The position numbers were made by a program, and so were the translations under genes. The notes beneath the pieces were generated by a model, which saw nothing but the letters and a program-made list of their open reading frames with translations, did not search any database and was not told the origin of the DNA. A stretch of 64,000 nucleotides of DNA from Xanthomonas sp. AM6 (GTDB taxonomy: Bacteria > Pseudomonadota > Gammaproteobacteria > Xanthomonadales > Xanthomonadaceae): assembly GCF_025665335.1 (NCBI RefSeq), contig NZ_CP106869.1:4428501-4492500 (forward strand), in the 5' to 3' direction. This document shows positions 39,106-48,108 of the stretch, piece by piece. Each line of letters opens with the position of its first letter. Positions within the stretch are counted from its first letter, which is position 1.

Positions 39106-40269
39106 CTACTCCGCCGCAGCTGCCTGCGCGGCCCGCAGCGCCTGCGCCACCGCCTGCAACGAGCCGCGCACCGAACCGGGCTGCAGCGCCAGCGGCTGGG
39201 TCTTGCCGCGCACGACGACCTCCATGCGCTGCGGCACGCCCCGCGCATCGCCGACGATGCGGTAGGTCGTGTCGCCACGGCCGAAGCCGAGCACGTGCCG
39301 CTCGGCGTCGTAGTCGAAGCCTTCGCCCGCGCTGTCCGGATACAGCAGGTCCACCCGCTGCTGCGCGCCGATCGCCGCGTAGTACGGCGTGCCGGCGACG
39401 CCGTCGCCCTGGTTGGCGAACACCACGATGCGCTTGCCGGCGGGCGCGAGGCGGAATTCGAGCAGGATCGTGCGCGCGCCCAGTGCGGTGCCGCCGTCCT
39501 CGTCCCACAGGTAGCGGCTCTGCCCCACGCGCTTGCCGCCCTGGTCGCGGTAGCGCGTCTCCTGCGCCAGCCCCGATGCGGCGCCGGTGGCGTCCTCGAC
39601 CACTTCGCGCTCCAGCAACGGCTCGCCGCCGCGCACCGTGTACACGGCGAACTGGTGCCAGCAGCAGCCGCTCTTGGTCATGGTGTGCAGTTCGCGCGCC
39701 TGCGCGTCCACCTGGAACAGGCCGCAATTGCTCTGCGCCAGCTCGGTGAATGCCGGGCTCGGCGCGAACCCGTCGGCGGTGCCCACGTACACCTGGTACG
39801 AAGGGCCGTGGTAGCAACTGTTCTGCCCGTCCATCAGCGCCAGGTCCTTGATCCCGTCGAAGTTGAAATCGTCGTAGATCAGCACGCTCTGCTCGCCGTA
39901 CGGCAGCTGGTGCACGTTGGCCTTGGCCTTGCCGCCCTTGGCATCGGTGTCCAGCACCAGCTCGGGCGAGGCCACCTCGATCAGCGGCGTGGCGCTGCCG
40001 CGCGCGAATACGCGCACGACGCCGGGGCGGAACACCTCGCCGCTGTCCTCGACCTCCAGCGTCGCCCGGAAGCGCTCGGAAAAATCCTGCACCTCGTAGC
40101 TGCGCCGCGCGCTGGCGGCGAAGGCCTGGGCGTCGAAGCCGTCGCTGGCATAGCGCTGCGGCGCGGCCGAGGCCGACGCCGACAGCAGCAGCGCGCCGAA
40201 CAGGGCCAGGCGATGGCGCCAGGCCGCTACGCGCACGCGAGGAACGACGCTCGGAACAACGGATGGCAT
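39106..40269 (-). CDS. Exported protein of unknown function, possibly XAC2610-like
   Basis: A 387-residue protein with a signal peptide (RHRLALFGALLLSASASAAP). The middle region (about 105-200) contains IYDDFNFDGIKDLALMDG, an Asp-rich loop of the VCBS/FG-GAP calcium-binding kind, followed by QVYVGTADGFAPSP and a Cys-Cys pair (TKSGCCWHQFAVYT). This combination resembles the XAC2610-related family, whose founder is the immunity protein of a type IV secreted lysozyme effector, but I cannot establish homology by eye. No effector gene is adjacent. The rest of the protein is not recognised. Confidence 0.75.
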   Translation of the reverse strand: MPSVVPSVVPRVRVAAWRHRLALFGALLLSASASAAPQRYASDGFDAQAFAASARRSYEVQDFSERFRATLEVEDSGEVFRPGVVRVFARGSATPLIEVASPELVLDTDAKGGKAKANVHQLPYGEQSVLIYDDFNFDGIKDLALMDGQNSCYHGPSYQVYVGTADGFAPSPAFTELAQSNCGLFQVDAQARELHTMTKSGCCWHQFAVYTVRGGEPLLEREVVEDATGAASGLAQETRYRDQGGKRVGQSRYLWDEDGGTALGARTILLEFRLAPAGKRIVVFANQGDGVAGTPYYAAIGAQQRVDLLYPDSAGEGFDYDAERHVLGFGRGDTTYRIVGDARGVPQRMEVVVRGKTQPLALQPGSVRGSLQAVAQALRAAQAAAAE

Positions 40270-40510
40270 GGCGGCGGTCCTGGAGGGTGGCGGCGGGGCG
40301 CCAAGGGTAAGGCCGGACGCGGCGCCGGAACAGGGGCCGCTTGCCGCAACCCGCCCGCGGCGTCGGGGCAAGGCGCGCGCGGCGCGGCGCCTCGGCGGCG
40401 CACTCGCCGCCATGCCAGGTCCACGCGCGCGGCGCGGGCAACGGGTTCACCGCGCGACGACCCGGCCGTCGCCACACTGGCCTCCGCCCTTTGCCCTGCC
40501 CGGAGCCACC

Positions 40511-42202
40511 ATGAGCGCGACGCCTGACGCTGCGGACACCTCGCACGTAATCGGCGGCCTCAGCCGCCGCACCCAGATCCTGCGCCTGCTGCTGCGCTAC
40601 CGCAGCTCGGGGGTGTTCTCCGGCATGGACGTGGAGGCCGCCGACGGCGAGCACGCGTTGCCGCCGGAAGGCACGCCCGAGCAGTTCGTCACCGACCTGG
40701 AGGCGCTGGGCCCGACCTTCGTCAAGCTCGGGCAGATGCTGTCCACGCGCCCGGACGTGGTGCCGCCGGAATTCGCCACCGCGCTGGAGCGCATGCAGGA
40801 GAACACCGCGCCGATCCCGGTGGAGCGCATCCGCGAAATCGTCGAGGCCGAACTCGGCGTGGCGGTGAACAAGGCCTTTTCCGAATTCGACGACACGCCG
40901 CTGGGCACCGCCTCGCTGGCGCAGGTGCACCGCGCCGCGCTGCGCGACGGCACGCCGGTGGCGATCAAGGTGCAAAAGCCCGAGGTCGCCGCGCAGGTGC
41001 GCTCGGACCTGGAAGTGCTCAGGAGCTTCGCCAGCGCCGCCGACAAGCTGACCGGGCTGGGCCGGCGCATCCGCTTCGTCGACTGGCTGGCCGAGTTCGG
41101 CAAAGCGCTGCTGGCCGAACTGAACTACGAGGCCGAGGCGGAGAACCTGGCGCGCTTCGGCGAGCACCTCAAGCCGTTCCCGCAGCTGTGGGTGCCGCAG
41201 CCGATCTGGGACCTGAGCAGCCGCAAGGTGCTGACCATGCAACTGGCCGAAGGCGTGCGCGTGGACAAGATCTCCGGGCTGCGCCGCACCGAGCAGCCGA
41301 TGGACGACCTGGCCGCGGCGCTGGTGCGCGGCTACCTGGACCAGATGTTCGTGCACGGCGAGATCCATGCCGATCCGCACCCGGGCAACCTGCGCGTGCT
41401 GAGCGACGGGCGCCTGGCGATCTTCGACCTGGGCATGGTCGCGCACGTGCCGCCGAAGCTGCGCGAGCGCCTGCTCAAGCTGCTGTTCGCCGCGGTCGAC
41501 GGCCGCGGCGAGGAGGTGGCCGAGGAGACCATCGCGCTGAGCACGCGCCTGGAGGATTTCGACGAGGACCACTACCAGCGCGAGACCGGGCAGATGATCG
41601 CCCGCTACGCCGCGCACGACGCCACCTCCGAAGGCCGCGTGGTGCTGGACCTGGTGCGCATCGCCACCGCCTACGGGCTGCGCACGCCGCCGGAGCTGAG
41701 CCTGCTCGGCAAGACCCTGCTGAACCTGGAGGCGGTGTGCCGCGCGCTGTCGCCGAACCTGGACACGCGCAGCGTGGTCGAGGACCAGCTGCAGCACGTG
41801 ATGCGCGCGCGGCTGAAGAAATCGCTGTCGGCGGCGAACCTGGCCAGCGAGGCGATGGAGATGCAGGCGCTGCTGCGCGAAGGCCCGCGCAAGCTGTCGG
41901 ACATCCTGTCGCTGGCCGCCGACAACCGCCTGCAGGTGCGCGTGGCCGGGCTGGAGGAATCGCGGCTGATGGAGAGCCTGCAGAAGATCGCCAACCGCGT
42001 GGCCGCCGGCGTGGTCACCGCCGCGCTGATCCTGGCCTCGGCGCAGATGATGCGCATCGACACCGGCAGCAAGCTGTTCGGCTACCCGACGATCGCGATG
42101 GTGCTGTTCCTGCTCGGCGTGGCGCTGGGCCTGGGCATCGTGGTCAGCGCGGTGCTGTTCGACCGGCGTGCGCATGCCCGCGAGGAGCGCGGGCGGCGCT
42201 AG
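40511..42202 (+). CDS. ABC1/UbiB-family atypical kinase
   Basis: A 563-residue protein of the AarF/UbiB/ABC1 family. The family-specific KxGQ motif is seen in LGPTFVKLGQMLSTRPDVVP, the alanine-rich loop follows in TPLGTASLAQVHRA, the ATP-site lysine lies in VAIKVQKPEV, and the catalytic/metal region is GEIHADPHPGN with FDLGMV. Two C-terminal membrane helices (AAGVVTAALILASAQMMRI and a second) anchor it. Such proteins support ubiquinone biosynthesis or lipid metabolism. It is not next to other ubi genes, so it may be a paralogue and not UbiB itself. Confidence 0.9.
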   Translation: MSATPDAADTSHVIGGLSRRTQILRLLLRYRSSGVFSGMDVEAADGEHALPPEGTPEQFVTDLEALGPTFVKLGQMLSTRPDVVPPEFATALERMQENTAPIPVERIREIVEAELGVAVNKAFSEFDDTPLGTASLAQVHRAALRDGTPVAIKVQKPEVAAQVRSDLEVLRSFASAADKLTGLGRRIRFVDWLAEFGKALLAELNYEAEAENLARFGEHLKPFPQLWVPQPIWDLSSRKVLTMQLAEGVRVDKISGLRRTEQPMDDLAAALVRGYLDQMFVHGEIHADPHPGNLRVLSDGRLAIFDLGMVAHVPPKLRERLLKLLFAAVDGRGEEVAEETIALSTRLEDFDEDHYQRETGQMIARYAAHDATSEGRVVLDLVRIATAYGLRTPPELSLLGKTLLNLEAVCRALSPNLDTRSVVEDQLQHVMRARLKKSLSAANLASEAMEMQALLREGPRKLSDILSLAADNRLQVRVAGLEESRLMESLQKIANRVAAGVVTAALILASAQMMRIDTGSKLFGYPTIAMVLFLLGVALGLGIVVSAVLFDRRAHAREERGRR

Positions 42203-42208
42203 GAGCCG

Positions 42209-42472
42209 GGATTCGGGATTCGGGATTCGGGATTCGGGATTCGGGATTCGGGATTCGGGATTCGGGATGATGTCTCGGGGCAAATCGCCGTCAAGCGATG
42301 TGATGAAGAAAGTGCCGGAAAAGCGGCCTTTCTGCGATCACTGCGCAGCGCTTTGTGTAGGAGGGGCTTTAGCCCCGACGCCTTACCGGTAAGGCGTCGG
42401 GGCTAAAGCCCCTCCTACAGAAAGCAAAAGCTGCGCACCTGCGAATCCCCAATCCCCAATCCCGAATCCCGG
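42209..42472. repeat. Composite repeat: GATTCGGG array, 64-bp perfect REP palindrome, inverted array
   Basis: Seven to eight uninterrupted copies of GATTCGGG (42209-42269) begin 6 bp after the ubiB-like stop. A 64-bp perfect palindrome follows at 42356-42419, made of two GTAG-type half-sites (TGTAGGAGGGGCTTTAGCCC and complement) meeting at CCTTACC/GGTAAGG. Then come minus-oriented copies (GAATCCCCAATCCCCAATCC, 42443-42472) ending 6 bp before the stop of the convergent channel gene. The whole unit is symmetrical. Confidence 0.93.
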
Positions 42473-42478
42473 CCCCAC

Positions 42479-44863
42479 CTACCCCCGCGGATCGCGCAGC
42501 AGCTTGACCTCCTGCGGCGTTTCCAGCGCGATGCCCTCTTCGGCCAGGCGCTGCAGCAGGCTGAAGAACAGGTCGCTGCGGATGCCGTAGCTGAGCCGCG
42601 GGTTGCCGACGTAGGCGAAGCTGTTGAGGGTGACGTGGCCGCTGGCGATGGAGTCGATGAACACCGACGGCGCCGGGTCTTCCAGCACGCCCGGATGCGC
42701 GGCGTAGAGCTCCAGCAGCAGCGCGCGCAGCTTGACCACGTCGGTGCCCAGCGACACCGCGAACTGGATCTGCACCCGGCCCAACGGCCCGGCCAGGGTC
42801 ATGTTGCGCAGGGGTTTGGTGATCAGTTCGGAGTTGGGCACGATCAGCGTGGAGCGGTCGCCGATCTGGATCTCGGTGGAACGCACGCTGATCTTGCGCA
42901 CGTCGCCCTCCTGGTCGCCGATCTTGACCCAGTCGCCGACCTTGACCGGGCGCTCGGCCAGCAGGATCAATCCGGACACGAAGTTCTGGATGATCGACTG
43001 CAGGCCGAAGCCGATGCCCACCGACAGCGCACTGACCACCAGCGCGATCTGCGCCACCTCGATGCCCGACGCCGCCAGCGCGCACAGCGCCGCGAACAGG
43101 ATGCCGGCGTAGCGCGCCACGGTGCTGACCGAATTGCGCGAGCCGTCGTCCAATTCGGTCTTCGGCAGGTAGGTCTGGGTCAGCCAGCCGTGGATGTACT
43201 GCATCGCCAGCAGGCCCAGGCCCAGCACCAGCACCGCGCGCACGACGTCGCCGAGGTACAGGTGGCCCTTGCCGATCGGAATGCCCTGGGTCAGCACCGA
43301 GAACCAGTCGGTCAGGGTCGACACGTTGGTCCCGAACGGCATCAGCAGCGCGCCCAGGCCGATCAGCAGCAGGACCACGCGCAGCACGGCCGAGGTCAGC
43401 ACCCCCGCCTGCTCCAGGCGGCTGGCGCGCACGCCGAACGCGCCGCTGGCGGCGCGGCCGATGCGGCCTTCGCTGGCGAACAGCCACAGCGCGAAATCGT
43501 CGGCGAAGGTCATCAGCAGGCGGATCGCGCCGACGATCATGGTGATCCAGATGATCTGCCGGGTGATGAACAGGCCCAGGTACAGATAGCCCAGCAGCGA
43601 AGCCAGCAGCGCCACCACCACCGCCACCCGCACCAGCACCCCGACCAGCGCCAGCGCGCCGCCGTGCTGTCCCGGCGGCGGCGGCTGCGCGTTGGCCAGC
43701 GCCTGCGCCGCGGCCTCGGCGTACTGGCGCCGGCGCAGCCGCGACAGGCTGGTCAGGATCGCCAGGATCAGCACCGCGTACACCAGCGCGATGATGCCCT
43801 CGGCGGCGAACGTGGCCGACTCGCTGGTGAGGCTGGCCCGGTTGATCACCAGCAGCATGCTGCTGAGCCAGGCTAGCGTCGCGGTGGCCCAGGTGAACTT
43901 GCGCAGGCGCCGCGCGGTGGCGTCGTCGATCGGGAACAGCCGCCACGACGGCTGGTTCGGCAGCAGCACGCTGGCGCCCAGCGAGCCCATGAACGCGGCG
44001 GCGAAGCTGTACACCAGGAAGCCGTGCACCACGATCTCCAGCTTCGCCGGCACCGCGCCGATGCTGCGCAGGCTCTCGGCCAGCACCAGCGCGGCCAGGC
44101 CCGGGGTCAGCGTGCCCAGCAGCAGGAACCACAGCGCCAGCCCGGAGCGGCGCAGGCGGCTGCCCGGCGCGCGCGACACCGCATAGCGCTTGCCCAGCCA
44201 GCGCAGCAGGTAGCGCAGCGGGAACAGCAGCACGAACGCGATGGCCACGCCGATGCCCAGGCCCCTGGCGCCGTTCTTGGCGATCGCCGCGTCCAGCGAC
44301 TGCGCACCGAGCCGGTACAGGCCGAGCAGGCGTTCGCGGTCGTCGGGGAAATCGCTGGCGATCTGCCGCCACAGCGCCGGCGACAGCGGCGAGGCCGAGC
44401 GCAGCGACAGCTCCTGGCTGAAGTGCTCGGCCTGCACGCCCTCGATCTGCTCGCCGAGCTGCTTGGCCTCCACCGCCAGCAGCTTGCCGCGCTTGATCCC
44501 CGAATCCAGCGGCGCGCGCTGCTTGGCCAGGTCCTTGCGCTGCGCGGCGATGTCGCTGGCCTCGCCCGCGGCGGGCTCGCCGAGCTGCTGCAGGCGCGCA
44601 TCGACCTGGGCCAGTTGCGGGGTCAGCGCCGCGACCGCGGCATCGGCATCGCGCTGCGCGTCGGCGACCTGGCCGATCAGCTTGCGCAACGTTTCCTGGT
44701 CGGCGGCCGCGTCCATGCCGCGCCGCGCCTCCTGCAGCGTCTGCTCGGCGCCTTCCAGCAAGGCCTGCGGGTCCGGCGCCTGCGGCGCGTCCTGCGGCTG
44801 CGCGGCCGCGGCCGCGCTCAGGCACAGCAACAGCGCCAGCAGCGCGCAGCGCAGCAACGGCAT
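42479..44863 (-). CDS. Large MscS-family mechanosensitive channel with DUF3772
   Basis: A 794-residue protein. Signal peptide (MPLLRCALLALLLCLSAAAA); periplasmic helical DUF3772-type domain to about residue 195 (LLEGAEQTLQEARRGMDAAA, LSLRSASPLSPALWRQIASD). About eleven membrane helices follow, then the MscS core (about 585-790): pore helix VSALSVGIGFGLQSIIQNFV, beta domain RPVKVGDWVKIGDQEGDVRK and VPNSELITKPLRN. It resembles MscK/MscM-like large channels that release solutes on hypo-osmotic shock. The start at MPLLRC is the only Met giving a proper signal peptide; the longer frame runs into REP DNA. Confidence 0.92.
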   Translation of the reverse strand: MPLLRCALLALLLCLSAAAAAQPQDAPQAPDPQALLEGAEQTLQEARRGMDAAADQETLRKLIGQVADAQRDADAAVAALTPQLAQVDARLQQLGEPAAGEASDIAAQRKDLAKQRAPLDSGIKRGKLLAVEAKQLGEQIEGVQAEHFSQELSLRSASPLSPALWRQIASDFPDDRERLLGLYRLGAQSLDAAIAKNGARGLGIGVAIAFVLLFPLRYLLRWLGKRYAVSRAPGSRLRRSGLALWFLLLGTLTPGLAALVLAESLRSIGAVPAKLEIVVHGFLVYSFAAAFMGSLGASVLLPNQPSWRLFPIDDATARRLRKFTWATATLAWLSSMLLVINRASLTSESATFAAEGIIALVYAVLILAILTSLSRLRRRQYAEAAAQALANAQPPPPGQHGGALALVGVLVRVAVVVALLASLLGYLYLGLFITRQIIWITMIVGAIRLLMTFADDFALWLFASEGRIGRAASGAFGVRASRLEQAGVLTSAVLRVVLLLIGLGALLMPFGTNVSTLTDWFSVLTQGIPIGKGHLYLGDVVRAVLVLGLGLLAMQYIHGWLTQTYLPKTELDDGSRNSVSTVARYAGILFAALCALAASGIEVAQIALVVSALSVGIGFGLQSIIQNFVSGLILLAERPVKVGDWVKIGDQEGDVRKISVRSTEIQIGDRSTLIVPNSELITKPLRNMTLAGPLGRVQIQFAVSLGTDVVKLRALLLELYAAHPGVLEDPAPSVFIDSIASGHVTLNSFAYVGNPRLSYGIRSDLFFSLLQRLAEEGIALETPQEVKLLRDPRG

Positions 44864-45004
44864 CGGCAGGGCGGAACGGAACGGAAAGCGCACGCGGGGA
44901 CCGGCAGTCAGGCGCGGACCACCGCGCGTGCGGCGCAATATACGGGGTGGGGCTTGAACAGAGCCAGCGCCGGGCGGGCACGGGGATGGCGCGGTGGGCG
45001 TTCT

Positions 45005-45244
45005 GTCGCGGCTGAAGCCGCTCCTACAAGGACAGCCGCGCGGTGTACCCCCTGTAGGAGCGGCTTCAGCCGCGACAGGCACTCACAGCGCCCCGTTCAC
45101 TGCGTCGCGCCCGCCGGCGTCCGCAGTACGGTCTTGCCGATATGCGCACTGGCTTCCATCCCCATGTCCCCCGCACCGCCTCGACCAGCGCAAGAGCGAA
45201 GGACAGACGGGTGTGCCCCCTGTAGGAGCGGCTTCAGCCGCGAC
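45005..45244. repeat. Three REP half-sites bounding a duplicated segment
   Basis: Half-sites at 45005-45028 (minus), 45053-45076 and 45221-45244 (plus). The last two are followed by the same CACTCAC and then by matching gene 3' ends, with the stop codon exactly 44 bp after each half-site start. This marks a direct duplication of about 168 bp. The rest of 44864-45264 has no other gene. Confidence 0.88.
45097..45190 (-). pseudogene. Decayed duplicate of the 3' end of the quinone oxidoreductase gene
   Basis: The minus strand reads ALVEAVRGT, then in a shifted frame GMEASAHIGKTVLRTPAGAT followed by Gln and stop, parallel to ALAEAAQAHARMESSAHIGK and IVLLTEAGAAR at the end of the intact gene next to it. 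Only about 30 codons are left, frameshifted and diverged. It lies between two copies of the same REP half-site, as does the intact 3' end. Confidence 0.85.
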
Positions 45245-45264
45245 AGGCACTCACGGCCCCGCGC

Positions 45265-46296
45265 TCACCGCGCCGCGCCCGCCTCCGTCAGCAGCACGAT
45301 CTTGCCGATGTGCGCGCTGGACTCCATCCGCGCATGCGCCTGCGCCGCCTCGGCCAGCGCGAAGCAGCGGTCCAGCTGCGGCTTGATCCGACCCTGTTCC
45401 AGCAGCGGCCACACCTGCTGCTCCAGTTCGCGCGCGATCGCCGCCTTCTCCATCACCGAGCGCGCGCGCAGGGTCGAGCCGGTGTGGGTCAGGCGCTTGG
45501 CCAGCAGCGGCATCAGGTCCAGTTCGCGGACCTTGCCCTGCTGGATGCCGATCTGCACGATGCGCCCGTCCAGCGCCGCGGCCTGGTAGTTGCGCGGCAG
45601 GTAGTCGCCGCCGAGCAGGTCCACGATCACGTCGGCGCCGCGGCTGCCAGTCAGGCGCAGGGTTTCGGCAACGAAGTCCTCCTCCCGGTACAGGATCGCC
45701 GCCTCCGCGCCCAGCGCCAGGCTGGCCGCGCGCTTGTCGGCCGAGCCGACCGTGCTGATCACCCGCGCCCCGAAGGCCTTGCCCAGCAGCGTGGCGACGC
45801 TGCCGATGCCGGAGGTGCCGCCGTGCACCAGCATGGTCTCGCCGGCCTGCAGGCGGCCGCGCTGGAACACGTTGGCCCACACGGTGAAGAAGGTCTCCGG
45901 CAGGGCCGCGGCCTCGGCCAGGCTCAGCGGCGACGGTACCGGCAGCGCGTTGCGCTCGTGCACCACCGCGTACTCGGCATAGCCGCCGCCGGCGACCAGC
46001 GCGCACACCGCATCGCCACGCCGATAGCGCTCCACGCCCTCGCCCAGCGCCACCACCTCGCCGGCGAACTCCAGCCCCGGCAGCGGCGAGGCGCCGGGCG
46101 GCGGCGGGTAGCTGCCGCGGCGCTGCATCACGTCGGGACGATTGACCCCGGCCGCGGCCACCCGCACCAGCAATTCGCCGCGGCCCGGGTGCGGCAGCGG
46201 CAGGCGTACCGGCACCAGCACCTCGGGATCGCCGGGCTGGCGGATCTCGATCGCGGTCATCGAATCGGGGAGCGAAGCGGCGGAGGTCGGGGACAT
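45265..46296 (-). CDS. NAD(P)H-quinone oxidoreductase (zeta-crystallin/PIG3-like MDR)
   Basis: A 343-residue medium-chain dehydrogenase/reductase without catalytic zinc. The substrate side begins MTAIEIRQPGDPEVLVPVRL and contains AAGVNRPDVMQRRGSYPPPP, a PIG3/TP53I3 type signature. The cofactor motif is LVHGGTSGIGSVATLLGKAFG. The C-terminus is MESSAHIGKIVLLTEAGAAR. Two starts are possible: MSPTSAAS (chosen) and MTAIEI, 12 residues later; neither has a strong ribosome site. Substrate not known. A degenerate copy of its last 30 codons lies directly downstream. Confidence 0.9.
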   Translation of the reverse strand: MSPTSAASLPDSMTAIEIRQPGDPEVLVPVRLPLPHPGRGELLVRVAAAGVNRPDVMQRRGSYPPPPGASPLPGLEFAGEVVALGEGVERYRRGDAVCALVAGGGYAEYAVVHERNALPVPSPLSLAEAAALPETFFTVWANVFQRGRLQAGETMLVHGGTSGIGSVATLLGKAFGARVISTVGSADKRAASLALGAEAAILYREEDFVAETLRLTGSRGADVIVDLLGGDYLPRNYQAAALDGRIVQIGIQQGKVRELDLMPLLAKRLTHTGSTLRARSVMEKAAIARELEQQVWPLLEQGRIKPQLDRCFALAEAAQAHARMESSAHIGKIVLLTEAGAAR

Positions 46297-46453
46297 GGCG
46301 GGAACCTGGGCAAAGGCGCGGCGCCACGCGGGCGCGAAACGCGGGGGAAGCGCGATGATCGGCCTTCGCCGCGTTGCGATCCGTGACGGCGCGCGCAGCG
46401 TTCTTCCAGAGCCGGCACGGCCCACCCGGGAAATGGAGGATGCCGTGAAACAG

Positions 46454-46859
46454 TGTGGGAGCGACTTCAGTCGCGACGGGCGTTACCGGGAGAGCCCGTC
46501 GCGACTGAAGTCGCTCCCACAGTTGCGTAGCCGGCTTGGAGGGAGCCTGCCGCTTGGCGCTACCGCCTGGCCCGGTCACGGCGTCAGCCCGGGACCGCGG
46601 CTGCACCTCCCGCGCGGCACCGCGATCGGCAACGGCAGCGCAGGCGGACGTGGCGACCCGGCAGAGACAGCGCTGTCCGCCCGGCCCTCGCCATCGAAGC
46701 GGTCGTTGCGCAGCGCCTGCAGCGCGAGCGCGGCGCCACATCCAACGTTCCACGTGCGGGACAGGATGTCCCCGCGACCGGCCTTCCATTTCGCCGCTCC
46801 CGCTCCATATTCAAGGAATTGCCGCGCCCATCCAGCCGGCGCCCGCGAAGGACCTCCTC
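46454..46859. repeat. Inverted pair of GTGG-type REP half-sites upstream of pirin
   Basis: Half-sites at 46454-46477 (TGTGGGAGCGACTTCAGTCG and onward) and 46498-46521 are perfect reverse complements with a 20-bp loop. They lie between divergent genes, unlike most other paired copies. The remaining 340 bp to the pirin ATG show open frames of poor quality and no recognisable gene. Confidence 0.85.
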
Positions 46860-47939
46860 ATGACCGACCCCGTCGTCCAGATCAAGCCGCTCGGCTTTCC
46901 ATGGGAAACGATCGACCCGTTCCTGTTCTGCGTCCATCACGACGACGCCTACCCCGCCGGCAACGGCGCGATGGGGCCGGCGGCATCGCTGCAGGGCCGC
47001 GACATCGGGCAGGACTTCAGCCGCAAGGACGGCTGGAGCATGTATCACGGCCGCGACATCCCCGGCTTTCCCGGCCACCCGCACCGCGGCTTCGAGACCG
47101 TGACCATCGTGCGCCAGGGTCTCATCGACCATGCCGACTCGCTCGGCGCGGCCGCGCGCTTCGGCGCCGGCGACGTGCAATGGGTGACGGCCGGTGCGGG
47201 CATCGTCCATTCGGAAATGTTCCCGCTGCTCGACACCCAGGCGCCCAACCCGCTGGAACTGTTCCAGATCTGGCTCAACCTGCCGGCGCGCAGCAAGCTG
47301 GCGGCACCGCACTTCACCATGTTCTGGGCGCAGGACCTGCCGCGCTTCACCGCCACCGACGCCGCCGGCCGTACCACCGACGTGGCCTGCGTGGCCGGCC
47401 GCATCGGCCCCGTCGACGCCGCGCCCGGCAGCGCCGGCGGCCCGCTTGCGCCGCCGCCGGATTCGTGGGCCGCGCAGGACGACGCCGACGTCGCCATCTG
47501 GACCATCCGCATGGCGCCCGGCGCGCGCTGGACGCTGCCCGCCGCGCAAGGCCGCGGTACGCGCCGCAGCCTGTACTTCTTCAAGGGCGCATCGGTGAGC
47601 GTAGGTGGACGCGGGGTGCCGCACCACGCCGCCATCGAGTTGCGCGCCGACCAGGCGGTCGAACTGGTCAACGGCGACGCGGCCGCAAGCGAGTTCCTGG
47701 TGCTGCAGGGCCGGCCGATCGCCGAACCGGTGGCGCAACATGGCCCCTTCGTGATGAACACCCAGGCCGAGATCGCACAGGCCATGGCCGACTACCGCCG
47801 CACCCAGTTCGGCGGCTGGCCGTGGAAGGACGAGGCGCCGGTGCACGGGAGCGACCCGAGCCGCTTCGCGCGGCATCCGGACGGGCGCGAGGAGCGGCCG
47901 GCGCCGCTCGCGACGGCCGCGGGCACCGCGAGCGGTTAG
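46860..47939 (+). CDS. Pirin family protein
   Basis: A 359-residue bicupin. The N-terminal cupin carries the pirin metal motif in HPHRGFETVTIVRQG, with further ligands from the downstream HSEMFPL, and the standard GDVQWVTAGAGIVHSEM. The C-terminal cupin is preserved but lacks metal residues, as is usual (GASVSVGGRGVPHHAAIELR). The end (QTEIAQAMADYRRTQFGGWP-like) is typical, followed by a 35-residue unconserved tail. Bacterial pirins are linked to quercetin 2,3-dioxygenase activity or regulation of pyruvate metabolism; the role here is unknown. The ATG follows GACCTCCTC without a strong ribosome site. Confidence 0.9.
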   Translation: MTDPVVQIKPLGFPWETIDPFLFCVHHDDAYPAGNGAMGPAASLQGRDIGQDFSRKDGWSMYHGRDIPGFPGHPHRGFETVTIVRQGLIDHADSLGAAARFGAGDVQWVTAGAGIVHSEMFPLLDTQAPNPLELFQIWLNLPARSKLAAPHFTMFWAQDLPRFTATDAAGRTTDVACVAGRIGPVDAAPGSAGGPLAPPPDSWAAQDDADVAIWTIRMAPGARWTLPAAQGRGTRRSLYFFKGASVSVGGRGVPHHAAIELRADQAVELVNGDAAASEFLVLQGRPIAEPVAQHGPFVMNTQAEIAQAMADYRRTQFGGWPWKDEAPVHGSDPSRFARHPDGREERPAPLATAAGTASG

Positions 47940-47982
47940 CGGTTGTTCCATGGCGAATGGCCGCGGAAAACCGCACATCGCA

Positions 47983-48086
47983 ACCAACCCCTCTCCCTAG
48001 AGGAAGGGGCTAGCGGCTGTCCCCTTCTCCCATCGGGACCATGGTCCCGTTTTGGGGGAAGGTGGCCCGCAGGGCCGGACGAGGGC
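47983..48086. repeat. CCTCTCCC-family dispersed repeat
   Basis: A two-module copy: ACCAACCCCTCTCCCTAGAG then GAAGGGGC, and CCCCTTCTCCCATCGGGACC then a GGGACCATGGTCCC palindrome and GGAAGGTGGCCCGCAGGGCC. It lies between the convergent pirin and DUF4142 genes. Confidence 0.85.
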
Positions 48087-48108
48087 TACGAGCGTCGTGT
48101 AACTCCGC

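Noticed and set aside
42209-42269. Regular direct repeats that could look like a small CRISPR array
   Set aside because: The words are 8 bp, contiguous and without spacers, and there are no cas genes. The REP clusters (8.7, 28.2, 53.4 kb) also lack unique spacers of even length.
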